The notes beneath the pieces are model-generated. The model ran no database searches. It had not been told where the DNA came from and saw only the letters and a program-made list of their open reading frames with translations. From assembly GCA_900073065.1 (NCBI GenBank), contig FJOG01000005.1, positions 1,725,043 through 1,789,042 on the forward strand: DNA of 64,000 bases, read 5' to 3'. This stretch comes from Phialocephala subalpina. Lineage: Eukaryota > Ascomycota > Leotiomycetes > Helotiales > Mollisiaceae. Position numbers and translations under genes: made by a program. Numbering within the stretch: the stretch's first letter is position 1; each line of letters begins with the position of its first letter. Below, piece after piece: positions 44,618 through 56,010 of the stretch.

Positions 44618-45119
44618 TTGCAAGATCAACTTTGGTTATAGTTAATTGATTTGAAATTCAGACCGTACGCAATAAATTATCGATGTGTATTTTCAATCGG
44701 TATGAGACTTATCATGGTTTGAGTAGGTTTGAGTACGCTACAAAGTATTTCCGAGTTCAATCCAGAAAGGTGAGTCCATATCCGGGGAAGGTGGGAATGT
44801 CTGTAGTAGTTGAATTTCGTTCCGTGGATAATCCCCAGCCGCGGCACGTGAAACCGGGGAAAGTCCGATCTCACCATCACATTCGAAACTTAACTACACG
44901 GGATTTGGTGATATGCTATGAATGACAAAGAGCTCACAATTCCGTGGACGCAGGAGGCTTGGTCATCCGTGGACTCTCGCTATTTCAGTTGAATTTCAGT
45001 TGAGATAAGTTCCTTTAAGCAGTTGAAACGCGGCGTCCTAAATCTCGTCACCCAATTTTCAGCACCGCATTTCACTTTCCGCAGTCGACGCAGTCCAAAA
45101 TCTAATCCAAGTAAGCAGT
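44618..45119. promoter_or_regulatory. Divergent promoter, transporter 2 / ABM-like gene 3
   Basis: Contains TCCGGGGAA at 44781-44789 and CCGGGGAAA at 44854-44862, close to a CACGTG E-box at 44846-44851. These match the motif in the two other promoter regions of the locus. Confidence 0.5.
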
Positions 45120-45632
45120 ATGGCAGCAGACATGACAGATGAGCAGTTCGCAGAGATGGTAAAGAAACCTCGCGCCGAAACCCCACAGAACACCCCATTT
45201 ACGTGGATTGTCTCGTTTACGTGTGGCAACGACGCCGACTACGAGGAGCTCCTCAAGTTATTCACCGACTACCGACCCAAGGCGCAGGCTCTGGGGGCAA
45301 AGACATTCGATGTAGTGAAGAGCGTTAAGGGCCGCACCATTTTTGTTTATGAGGTACGTCAAGCCCTGATCTGGGAGGTGAACTCCTCGGTCTCACCACT
45401 GGTCGTCTCTAATAGTCCTACGACGGACCGAACGCCGCCGAAACACACCACAAGGTGCACACTCATCCCGACTTCATGCCAGCCCACAATCGCATCCGAA
45501 GGATCCACGTGAGTATTGACCTTCTGATCTGAATGCTGTGTGCCACTCCATGAAATAAGGCAAGCTGACATTCACGTCGTACAGAACGCAGAAGGAAATT
45601 CCTCCTCCGGCGGCTTTTACCTAACCGCTTAA
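45120..45632 (+). CDS. ABM-like dimeric alpha/beta-barrel protein, paralogue 3
   Basis: Three exons: 45120-45353, 45416-45508 and 45585-45632; 124 aa. Pattern: 'PFTWIVSFTCGND', helix 'YEELLKLFTDYRPKAQALGA', 'TIFVYE' | 'SYDGPNAAETHHKVHTHPDF' and 'MPAHNRIRRIH', then a Gly/Ser-rich end. The 'E-S-Y-D-G-x-x-A-x-x-x-H' segment is the clearest ABM-type signature of the three paralogues. Exons 1 and 2 have exactly the same lengths (234 and 93 bp) and intron phases as paralogue 2, which supports recent common ancestry. Cytosolic. Divergent from transporter 2. Substrate unknown. Confidence 0.75.
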
Positions 45633-46061
45633 CCAGGACACGAAGACGCGGTCGCTTTTAGAATCATTCCTGATTGGCCATACACACTACTTGTGGGTTG
45701 AGGACTTTGGCCATTTACGCAACTATTCAAGACTCAGGGCGCAGAACCGTTCGCAGAACCGTTGGGCACAGATATTAGAAAATTTCAAAAGGCACAATTG
45801 CATCAAAACAAGAGATATATCACAAATTGCTATCCCGCCCAATGAAGGCTTGCTAGTAGGCTTGAAATCAAAATTTCTTCTTTTTTGTTGCATCCCAAGG
45901 ACTGCGATTCACGTACGAGAGCGAAAAGTTTAGGCAGCAGCTTTCCCCGTAGTGTATTTCTGCGAAAAGCGGCAGCGAGAAATCTAAGCTCCGAGATCCG
46001 GGTCACCAATCACCGGTCTCTCGATCTGATCCACTGTAGAGACCACTGTTGTAAGATCTTA
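45633..46061. other. Intergenic, no gene recognised
   Basis: Short ORFs only; flanked on the right by the MITE-like element. Confidence 0.5.
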
Positions 46062-46194
46062 CTTCGTATCTACCCTATTAAATGTAGCAAGACCAGGGTG
46101 CTCTAAGCTGGCACAGGCCAGAAAATCACCCAAATCGGTTTGAACACCCTTTCCCGCCCCCAGTCTCGCTACATTTAATAGGGTAGATACGAAG
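46062..46194. mobile_element. MITE-like element with perfect terminal inverted repeats and TA flanks
   Basis: Positions 46060-46088 and 46168-46196 are perfect 29-bp reverse complements. Counting the outer TA as target site, the element is 46062-46194 (133 bp) with 27-bp terminal repeats beginning CTTCGTATCTACCC. Similarity continues inward with mismatches (GCAAGACCAGGG versus GCGAGACTGGGG). TA on both sides fits Tc1/mariner-type insertion. No ORF, so non-autonomous. It would fold as a long hairpin in RNA. Confidence 0.7.
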
Positions 46195-46453
46195 TATGTT
46201 TTTTTGGTACATTTTTGTACTGAACCACGTGACACACATACCCCTAGAGATTCCTGGTCAGCTTTCTAGTCATACTTGATTGAAATAACCTCAAGGTAAT
46301 CTATAACATAAAGAGAGCATAATGCAAAAAGATTCACTGCAAAGGCGATTGTTTGAAGGCAGCTCAAAAACTATATAAATTTTGAGGATCCTCAAAAAAA
46401 TCTCAGACGAGAAAACCCAAACCTCCCACAACTTCAAACCTGCATAACGCACC

Positions 46454-47929
46454 ATGTATTCCCTAACCGCCATCGACGCGTTCCAAATCTCCTCCCCAGA
46501 GAACACTTACATATACGACATTGTTCCCTGCGCTGCTGGACTTGCTGCTATCTCTTCTGATGATAGTTTGCGCCTTTTGGATCCGCTGGCTCTGGGCGGG
46601 AGCCCGTTGAATTCGATTAGGAGGGTTAATGAGGATGTTACTTGTTTGAAGGTGATAGAGGGAGATGCAAGTGTGGCAATTACGGCGGGACGAGATGGGA
46701 GGGTAGTTTTGAGTGATTTGAGAACAGGGCAGAGGGTTGGGGAGTGTAGGAGTGGTGAGTTTGTGGCCTTTCCTTTCGAGCTGTCGCTTGTCATCTTTTT
46801 TGCATATGTCTTTGTGCGTCTTTTCAGATTTCATGGGCGAAGTTGTTATTGTTGTTAGCTTTTCATTTTTGTCTTGCGAATTGATATCTGGTTCAAGTTT
46901 AATTCTGGGTCGAGTCAAGGTCATGCTCTGAAACTTTTGAGTCTTCCAAAATTCGAGCAACAAGAAGTTTTATTTTTACTTTTGAAGGAGAAAATGTGCT
47001 TAACCCTGTCTAACAACCTGATTAGAACAGAATGCTCCCATATTGTCACTCGCGTGCTCGTACCCCTACGCTTTGGCAGCAGGCACGGAGTTAACGAATC
47101 ATCAAGCAACCGTCTCCATATGGTAAGCACCTATTAGTTGATTGTCAAGATTATGTTAACACAGGTATTAAGGGATACACGGAATCTGGGGACACCGATG
47201 GTCCAATACATTGAGAGTCACAGCGACGATGTTACAGAAGTATGACACGAATCGTCCCCTTGAGAAGAGCGAAGCTGACTAATGCCTTCAGCTACAATTC
47301 CATCCTACTCGGCCTCAAATTCTGTTATCCGGTTCAACAGATGGCTTGGTGAACATCTACAACACTACTATCAAAGATGAAGAGGATGCCTTGCATCAAA
47401 CCATCAACCATGGGTCATCGATTCATCACGCAAACTTCCTCAGCGAGACTGACATATTTGCACTTTCGCATGATGAGAAGTTCTCGATGTATGAGCTCGT
47501 TACGAATGCGGAAGAAGGAGTAGAGGAGCCTCCTCCCGTTCACTTTGGTGATTTGAGAGAGAAGTTGGGTGGCGAGTATGCTGCGAATGTTTTGAGGCGG
47601 CCAGATGGTGGCGCTGTAGCTGGTATTGGGACTCATAGGTACATCTCCGTCACATCCCCATATACGTAAGACATGAGATGCTAAATACCCTGTAGTACAA
47701 GGAGCTTTGATCTCGTACAATTGAAGAATACTCCTCCTTGGACATTCTCGCCAGAGACAAAGGTCACACTACCAGGAGCTCACGGGTCGGAGATCATTCG
47801 ATCGTACTGTTTTCTGGATTCGGTATGAAGGCCTCTATGTATTCAAGAACCTAGCTAACAGCGATATAGCATCGGACCGTATTGACCTGTGGGGAAGATG
47901 GACAGATCCAAGCCTGGAGAGGAACATGA
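46454..47929 (+). CDS. WD40-repeat protein, WDR89-like
   Basis: Six exons: 46454-46754, 47026-47122, 47173-47239, 47292-47638, 47696-47822 and 47870-47929, with in-frame junctions. WD-repeat segments: 'IYDIVPCAAGLAAISSDDSL', 'VTCLKVIEGDASVAITAGRD', 'RVVLSDLRTG', 'APILSLACSYPYALAAGTEL', 'DVTELQFHPTRPQILLSGST', 'DGLVNIYN', 'IHHANFLSETDIFALSHDEK' and the closing 'VLTCGEDGQIQAWRGT'. Length (~330 aa) and repeat order resemble WDR89-type propellers, small nuclear/cytosolic scaffold proteins of unknown biochemical role. Intron 1 (271 bp) is unusually long for the window. The downstream gap 47930-48298 is the divergent-free promoter of HRD3. Confidence 0.75.
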
Positions 47930-48298
47930 GTGAAAAGTGGGGCAACCTTGTGGCGCAGATGCTCTATGTGAGAGATTCTTGTAAATAAATCTAGAAAGCC
48001 TTCGGATTAAATGGTTCATTTGAAAATTGTGGAAGTGAGCAAGACTTGTGCGAGAAACAAAGATTCGAAGAAGTTGATTGACGTTGTTGGAGATGAACAT
48101 TTGTTCCCTCGGCGTGTCGCGTGCGAATGCCGATTGAGCAAGCTGTCCCTTTGAGACCATAAGCTCGCACGACTTGACAAACTAATAGCTAAGAAGCTCC
48201 TCTCGTTATGATCAGTGCGGATTTCATGGGACGATGACCTGCCCACTTGCTACTGCTTCTCGGACGAAGTAATTTTTCTTGCGCAAAGCTTCTACACC

Positions 48299-51004
48299 AT
48301 GAAGGACTGGAGAAAGCCATTATGGTGCTTCATTTGTAAGTGTTGATGATGCCGCCGCGACATAAATTGCGTAGCTAATCGTACACCTTGCACAGTATTT
48401 TTGCAGATTTCTATACCCATATACGCGCAGATATCATCAGAAGATGATGCAGGAACGACAGTCAGCACAGAATCAAGTCTGCAGCCATCGGTAGCAGCTC
48501 AGTCACCAACGCCGCAACGACCTTTGGGGGAACCTAGTGACGGTCCCAGGAGCATAGATGGTGAGCACCAAGGGATGACCATCTGCGGATTGATATTGAC
48601 TGTTATCAAGGCACTGAGCAGGTTGACAAAGCTCTCTTCTTCCTCCGCCGATACGAACGATTGAATCCACGACCAGCACGAAAGCCTTCAGGGATACTTG
48701 GAACAACTGGGCAATATGTCTTGGCACTTCTCCCACGGTTATCAATCCAAGGCCCTGCGGTTAATGAAGCAGAAAATGGGCAGAGGGAGCTTCCAACGCA
48801 GGTTGCTGAAGCAGTGCGACTTCTGGAGGAGGCAGCCCAGATCAACAATCCGGATGCTATCTACCTTCTGGCCGAGATGAACTTCTACGGCAACTTCACA
48901 CACCCAAAGAACTTCCCTGAGGCATTCAGACGCTATCACCAGTTATCTTCGTTGAATGGAAACAGCTCAGCACAGCACATGGTTGGGTTCATGTATGCGA
49001 CAGGAATTGGAGGAGCTGTTGAAAGAGACCAGGCCAAGGCCCTGCTATATCACACTTTTGCGGCCAAAGGAGGTAGTGTAAAATCCGAGATGACACTCGC
49101 GTATAGGTATCATGCCGGAATTGGAGTTGCACAGAATTGCAACGTGGCTGTCAAGCACTACAAGGCCGCGGCAGACAAAGCCATTGAATGGTACCGAGCA
49201 GGCCCTCCAGGTGGAATGGCGTGGGTCCCGGATTCATACCGATATGCGGACGACGACGGCGGCGTTTATGGGGAAGGTGCCAGCTATTCTAGTGCAGGGA
49301 ACAACAGGAACAAGGCAGGTGTGAACTCCGACGCCAACGCGGCTCTGGACGATGTTCTGGAGTACCTGGATTTGATGTCGAGGAAGGGGGATTTCAAGGC
49401 TACCTTCAGTCTTGGCCGGATCCACTACGACGGGCAGAAAGGTCTTGCCAGAAATCTAAAAAGTGCGAAGTGGTATTTCATGAAGGTAGCAAAACTATAC
49501 TGGCAGAGAGATGGAAGGATCATCGAGAGCGACAAACCGAACTTGGAGAAGGTTGCCACTAAGGCTGCTGGATACCTAGGACGGATGTTCATGCGAGGCG
49601 AAGGTGTTGAACAGAGCTACGAGAAAGCTCTGATATGGTTCAATCGAGGTGTCAAGAGTGGTGATGCTGGTTCACAATATGGACTGGGAGTTATGAATCT
49701 GGAAGGACTCGGAGTTCCGAAGAACTCCGTCAAAGCCACAGAGTACTTTAAGGCCTCCGCAGAGCAGGACTACTCCCCAGCACAGGTGGCCCTGGGTGCT
49801 CTATACCTTGATCAAGGCAGGGACAACGACGTTCAAGTGGCCAGCCGCTATTTCGAACTTGCCGCCAGATACGGCCACATCGAATCCTACTATTATCTGG
49901 CCGAGATCATCGAACAGGGCATTGGTCGAGACCGAAGTTGTGGACTTGCGGCAGCTTATTACAAAAACGTTGCCGAGAAGGCTGAACCACTTCTCTCCTC
50001 CTTTGCAGAGGCCAATGAAGCTTATGAGACTGGGGACTATGAGCTGGCATTGATTGACAACATGTTTGCTGCCGAGCAAGGCTACGAGAGAGCACAAGCA
50101 AATGTGGCTTACATTCTTGATCAGCAAAAGTTCAGATGGTCGTTCCCGACATGGCTGTCTTTGACTGCTACACGACGACCAGCTCTCCTGCGGAATGCAG
50201 CATTGGCTCTGATATACTGGACAAGATCAGCCAAGCAGTTAAACATCGACTCCTTGGTCAAGATGGGAGATTATTATCTCGGAGGTGTTGGCGCACAAGC
50301 AGACTTGGAAAAAGCTGCGTCTTGTTATACTGCGGCATCCGAGTATCACCAAAGCGCCCAGGCACTCTACAATCTTGCATGGATGCACGAGAACGGAGTG
50401 GGGCTCAACCAAGACTTTCATTTGGCAAAGAGATACTATGACCTTGCTTTGGAGACCAACGAGGAGGCCTACCTTCCTGTGACGTTGAGCTTGTTCAAAT
50501 TACGGCTCAGGAGTGCTTGGAACACTCTCACCCATGGCAGGGTTAACTCTATTCACGATGAGCCGGGTAAGACCTGCAAATTAATCAATTTGTTGTCAAT
50601 ACTAACATCGAATAGTCACCAAGAAACAATGGTCCCTTTCTGAGTGGATCTCCAACTTTCTCAAAGATGATCACCTATATTATGGCGACGCCGACTACGA
50701 TGACAATTATCTTCCTGAAACTGATCCTATGCCTGGTGGAGATGCTGATGGCTTGTACGAAGACGCTCTGGACGACGGACTCTTGGAAAGTTTCGTAATT
50801 ATTGGATTGGCTGCGGCTTTGGTGTTCTTGATCTATTACCGACAACAGCATCAATTGGCTCATAGGCGACAGGAGGAAGGAGCAAACGGCCAAAATGGTG
50901 CTGTGCCCGAGGGCCAACAACCTCAGCAGGAAGACCGAGGACTGTTTCCTCAGCCAGGTGATCCTGAATTCAATCAATGGGTTGCTGGTGGCATAGGGCA
51001 TTAA
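48299..51004 (+). CDS. HRD3: ERAD ubiquitin-ligase subunit HRD3/SEL1L
   Basis: Four exons: 48299-48335, 48396-48560, 48611-50566 and 50616-51004; 848 aa, all junctions in frame. A signal sequence (MKDWRKPLWCFILFLQISIP) leads into a luminal domain with many Sel1/TPR-like repeats: 'DAIYLLAEMNFYGNFTHPKN', 'SAQHMVGFMYATGIGGAVER', 'GYLGRMFMRGEGVEQSYEKA', 'YGLGVMNLEGLGVPKNSVKA' and 'YNLAWMHENGVGLNQDFHLA'. Near the C-terminus is one transmembrane helix ('FVIIGLAAALVFLIYY'), then a Gln-rich cytosolic tail. Hrd3 recruits misfolded luminal glycoproteins and stabilises the Hrd1 ligase at the ER. Length and topology match the family. The small exons 1-2 decide the start and restore the signal peptide. 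Confidence 0.93.
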
Positions 51005-51326
51005 AATATTGCGTGGGTGTACTTTAGCGTGTAGAAATAAACAAAGCATGAAGCACGATTCAATCAATTTCCATCTTTCAAACATCTGAAGCTGTTGAGG
51101 AGATCATGAATGAAAATGTAAAATACCATTGTCAAGAGATTCCGAACAATCTTCATAGCAAGGTCTCCAGCTTCTGGACGGACAAGGATTCGAGCTACCC
51201 CACACTTTCGGCGGACAAAATCTCGCGAAGCTCCAACTCCCTTGATCAACAACATCCAAAAATGCTTGCTACCAAGACTTGATCCACGACTTACATCTGC
51301 ACAGCACTAACAATCAAGCCATCAAA

Positions 51327-52261
51327 ATGTCGACACCCGCAGCGAAACGCCGTAGAATCGAAGCCGCATCCCAAACCCTCTCCAAACCATTCCGTTCTCC
51401 CTTCAAAACACCCTTGAAGTCACCTGGTAAAGCAGCTCCATCCGAAGACAGCACCATCGCCACCCCCGTCCCTCTCGCATCCAAGACGACCAATTCTCTC
51501 CTTTCAAACCCTGCGAAGACTCCAAGTCTGCCAGCACCGTCCGCGAATCGCACACTACGACCAAAGAAGACGTTCTCGTCCCCTGTTGCGGCAGCAGCGC
51601 TGAACGCTGATCCTGATGTTGCGCCACTTCTTCGTACGCAGAGAGAGCTGGAGAAGGAGTTGAGAGAGTTGAAGGAGGAAGTTGATACTGCGGAGCAGGC
51701 GAGGAAGATTGAGACGGAGAGTAGGATGAAGGATCCTGATGGGGAGATGGATGGGGAGTTGGTGGAATTGATTGAGAAGTGGAAGGGTGCTAGTCGGTTG
51801 GCTGCTGAGGAGTTGTTTACGAAAGTTAGTGAGAGAGTTAATAGGTAAGTTTTCATTCTTGTTTCTACAAGCAGAGGTTGACGATGGTAGGATGGGTGGA
51901 CCGAGAGCTTGGAAGGAGATGCAGAAGAGGCAGCAGGAATATCAGAACAGTTGGGATCAGGAGGATCAACCAAATAATGATGACGACGATGAGGATGGTG
52001 AGGGAAAGGAAACTGAGAAGAGGGACATCTACGCAGAGTACGGCGTTGATCCCGAGACGGAGAATGAGAAGTCACAACGTCCCAATGGCCTTGGAGATCT
52101 CGGAGAACTTCCTGGACAAGAAGACGTAAGTCCATTCCAGCTATATGAGTATACTTGTTGACCATTTCTAGGAATTCACGGTGGGCATGATGCTGAGAGC
52201 TTTGAATGTGGACCTTGAGATCATCGGCTACGACAAACAACAACAGAGATGGGTGGACTAG
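51327..52261 (+). CDS. Sfr1/Mei5-like recombination mediator subunit
   Basis: Three exons: 51327-51844, 51891-52125 and 52172-52261; 280 aa. The N-terminus is basic and disordered with 'RSPFKTPLKSP', a phospho-site-rich pattern. A coiled coil follows at about residues 90-135 ('LRTQRELEKELRELKEEVDT'), then 'LVELIEKWKGASRLAAEELF', 'GPRAWKEMQKRQQEY' and an acidic linker. The C-terminal 'EFTVGMMLRALNVDLEIIGY' + 'W' is the conserved Sfr1/Mei5 end. With Swi5, Sfr1 stabilises Rad51 (and Dmc1) filaments in homologous recombination. No Swi5 gene is seen nearby. Intron 1 is placed at 51845-51890 because only that acceptor keeps frame. Assignment rests on architecture and the C-terminal motif. Confidence 0.65.
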
Positions 52262-52744
52262 GTCGGTCTACGCAAGGGAGCCACACAGAGAGCCTGACTT
52301 TACAGCGGCATGATGAGCTATGATTTATGATTGGTAGCTGTTCCCTTGCATCTTCGACAAACGATACCCCGCTATTTGCACAATGTTATCCTAGTACTGG
52401 CTCAGTTGGTTTCATAGGAACAGTGAGGCTTCTCGCCAGAATTTTTCATGCAAGCCTTGTGTGACGGACTGTTCTTGAACAAGGCTCCATTGGAGTCTCT
52501 TAAAATCAGCCCTGCGCTCTGCACAATCCGCCACGTGATGAGACAGCTGGCACATGGAGAGGCTGAGTGGAAGCACTGCCACTGTAAGATTTTGCTCCAA
52601 GACAACCACCTGTGGACTTCTAACATTGAAAATCTGGTTGTGCCCGAGTCTTCGACACTTCACAGCGTTAAAGCTTGAGAGAAGCACACACCTCACCAAG
52701 CCAGGCTTTGCTTGATATTTAGCTACCTGTTTGCTGTGTGTACG
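52262..52744. other. Intergenic, no gene recognised
   Basis: Promoter of the HeLo-like/ankyrin gene; short ORFs show no domain. Confidence 0.5.
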
Positions 52745-55208
52745 ATGGCGGAAGCAGCCTTGGGCGTAGCTGCGAGCGTCATCAGCATTGCATCGTTCGC
52801 GATTCAGGTAAGACAACCATTTTCCAACCTGATTGACAGACCTCACATCCTCGAGGCCGCTATCCACAGGTTCTGTCTAGGGGTAAACATTAACCTTGTC
52901 TATATCAGCTCGCGGACAGCGTCCAAAAAGCATGCGACTTCTGGGAATCGGTGCAGGATGGCCCTGAAGAAATTGGTCGTATCTCCCTTGAGCTTAGGCT
53001 GCTTTCCAATATTCTGAGATCCATTTCGCATGAACATAAAGAGCAGACCCAGGGAAGAGCAAGTAGGGCGCAGGACACAAATAGGGTGCAGGATTCCCTT
53101 GTCATGGAGGCACTAAACATCGCCAAGAGAGACATTAATAATCTGGACATTATTGTCACTCAACTTTCCTCGATGATTGGCCCGGGACATGGAAGGACGA
53201 AAAGAAAATGGGGCCAGGTAAAGTTTGCTCTAAAATCAGGGAAGATCAACAAAATGAAAATGTGCATTGAAAGTGCGAAAAGCACTCTTACTCTACTGCA
53301 AAGTAGCAGAGCACAGTAAGCCTGGGGCTGCCAGTCTTGTGAATGCTACTGACTTATTGCAGGGCTGCAATGTATCAGATGAATGGGAGAATTGAAATCA
53401 TATCTGCAAATATGTTATCGACGTCGACAACGATTGAGAGGCAACCAGCAACTACGCTTCAAGAAGAACAGTTTTCGGACAACTGTTACTCGGAAGCACA
53501 GTGTTTGAAAGAAGATCTGCAACTTGAAAGCAGCAGTCCATCCGTGGCAACTCAAGGCGACCTGAGATATTCTTCAACTTCCGGGCTGCAGATTCGAACG
53601 AAGACGACGTGGACATCGATAAACGCAGGCCTTGCTCGTCTCAGCATACAATCTTTATCAACGGCGCTCAATGACCCAGATGCCGAAGAGGATCAAAACA
53701 GCAATGTTGTTTCGAACCCTACAAGGACAACGTTCACTGTCAATTTGCTCTGGGGATTCTCGTCTTGTAGACGTGGCTTCCGGATATCTATCAGCAGCCC
53801 CTTCGATTTTATGAAATTGAATTCCATTCGGCGAAGACCTAACGATAGTCTGCTCTTCAATCTTTGTATCTTTGGAGATACAAGACGAGTGCATAAGCTT
53901 TTCTTGAAGGGAGAAGCCTCGGTGTTCGACGCAGACGAAGATGGAAGAGGCCTTCTACACGTAAGAAATCTTGCTCTACTTCAGCAATTCGACAGCACCT
54001 GACTTATAGAAATACAGTATGCATGTAGGCATGGCCGCTCCGATCTGGCGAAGTTCCTTCTGTCCAATGGCGCGGACTGCTATCAGAGATCAGATCTAGG
54101 AAAGACCGCTGTAGACGAGTTGGAAGACTACGATCGAGAATGTCTCGCTGCGGCAGAGGTCGGTGATGGTGAAGATGATTGGGAAGATTACGAACGTAAT
54201 GATGAGATCGGAGCCGACGCAATCAATAAATGCTATGCAGACGACAAAGACTATACCCGCGACGACGTCAATGCAAGACGCAAAGATATTGCCAAAATAG
54301 TCGATACACTCGTGCGAGACACTCCCTTCGACCCTTTCGATTATCCCGACTATACTGGAAACGAAACTCTCATCCTCTTCAGAGGACTGCCACACGAGAA
54401 TTTGAAGTATCTACTATCGCAGGAAAGTCAACTCATCGCCACCAAAGACTGTTTTCAATTTATCGTTGAAAATCTGATCTTTCTCGACGACACCGTTGAC
54501 GATTTCCAGAATTGTGTCGACCTGTTACTTACAAAATACGAAACAATGCAACAAAACCCAGTAACTTGTAACGAGTGGCCGTATAAGGTAACACTTCTCC
54601 AAACTCTTTTAGACAATTGGCTATTCCAGGGAGTGGTCGGTGAAATAGGAGCCAAAGCGAAGATCAGTCGTTGTCTGACGCTGACGGAGGATCTGTACGA
54701 AGTCGAGTCTGCAGGAACTCCACTTGATTTCATTGCGGGATATGACTCAGAGAAAGTCGAATCATGGCTCAAACTACTTGCCAAAAATGAAATAGACGTA
54801 TCGGAATATCTGGCATACGAGTTTGATCAACACCCCGACGGAATCGTGTATCAAAGTCATCAGTGCTGCAGGAATATATCTTTCCACTTTCAACGAGGAG
54901 AGATTGGCTTCACTGGTGTGGAAGTGGAGAATGTCTGTGATCCACAATATGACCATTTTCATCCAGAGTACAGATGTGAAGTTGGGATAAGCAGAGAACG
55001 ATGTATAATCATGTTCCCAGACATCATGGTCGATGAGGACGGGAGGCCGTCTCACAATATTCCTGGCAGCTGGGAAGGGTCGTTGAAGCCCAATTCCGAG
55101 TTGTTTCTTGTGCGAGGCGACTGGGCTGGACGGCAATATGTTGACTTCTTGAAGCAATATGATTATGTTTGGGATGAAGCAAATGGGAAATGGAAATATG
55201 TCCCGTGA
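52745..55208 (+). CDS. HeLo-like N-terminal / ankyrin-type protein
   Basis: Four exons: 52745-52807, 52909-53315, 53363-53960 and 54018-55208; 752 aa. The N-terminus 'MAEAALGVAASVISIASFAIQ' + 'LADSVQKACDFWESV' is typical of the HeLo-like/fungal STAND N-terminal helical domain, whose first helix may insert in membranes; helices up to ~150 match the rest. A disordered Ser/Thr-rich linker precedes 'LLFNLCIFGDTRRVHKLFLK', 'GEASVFDADEDGRGLLH' and 'YACRHGRSDLAKFLLSNGAD', one or two ankyrin repeats. The last ~380 residues have no recognised domain. No NACHT or NB-ARC P-loop is visible. Related proteins act in fungal allorecognition and cell death; two broken HET genes lie 15 kb away, but no functional link is shown. 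Confidence 0.7.
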
Positions 55209-56010
55209 ATGTTGGCTTTCTCAACATCGTGGAACTCATCGTCAAGGTCATTTCCGTCTCAAGCTGAGGTGAGTTCCCCGAGAGCAAAGATCACTAGGGT
55301 TTAAGCTAAGCCATCAATTAGAAATCTTAGACAATGAGAAGACGGCCCCCGCTTGGAGTCCGCTGCATGCCCTGAAGGCAACGGCAACCAATGCTCTCAT
55401 CAAATCCCCGACCTTGCTGGGGATTTTGTTTCCTCCCCTTCCTTGGACAAAGGTTGATGGCCCAACGTTCCCGAGGCAGGTTTAGAATAGGCAGAGGGGA
55501 TAGAGACTATCTACAACCTTACCATGGAAGATATAAATGATGGGCAAGGGAGCTACGGGGAGCTGGGTGAAGGAATTGAGGATGAACGACAGCCAACCCA
55601 GAACGGAATTACCGAGGGAGGCGCATCACAGTGTCCAAAATCTCTGAGGTACTAGAAGGCAAAGTACACTGATTGGATACCATTTGAGTCATGCTGGCAT
55701 CGAGTACCTTCACAATACAAAGTCGTGGACTTTCATCCGAATTTCAACGATTGTCGGATTCAAAGAACGTCGGTCACTTCGAGGACAAGAGAATGACCAA
55801 TGTACATTTTGCTTAAGAACCTTCCATCACACCCTTCATCCAAATATCGCAAGTAGGTTTCTCCTTTCGTCTCAAGTACTGAAAGTATGTTCATTTCATA
55901 AAGTCTCATAGACGGATACGGATATCAACAAACTCACCAACCCCTTTTTCATCACAATAAAACCTCGCTAAAAACATCTCAACACTTTTCTCACCCTTAT
56001 CCCCCATCAA
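55209..56010. other. Intergenic, one small ORF
   Basis: Convergent 3' ends of the ankyrin gene and urease. A 43-codon acidic ORF starts at ATG 55525 on the plus strand (MEDINDGQGSYGELGEG...) without any known domain; there is no further support for it being a gene. Confidence 0.4.

Noticed and set aside
48599..48664. ORF end suggesting that HRD3 starts at 48661
   Set aside because: Splicing 48560 to 48611 joins both frames and restores the signal peptide, so this is one gene.
51314..52243. 309-codon minus-strand ORF
   Set aside because: It overlaps the Sfr1-like gene entirely, is Ser/Arg-rich and has no domain; the plus strand shows proper introns and motifs.
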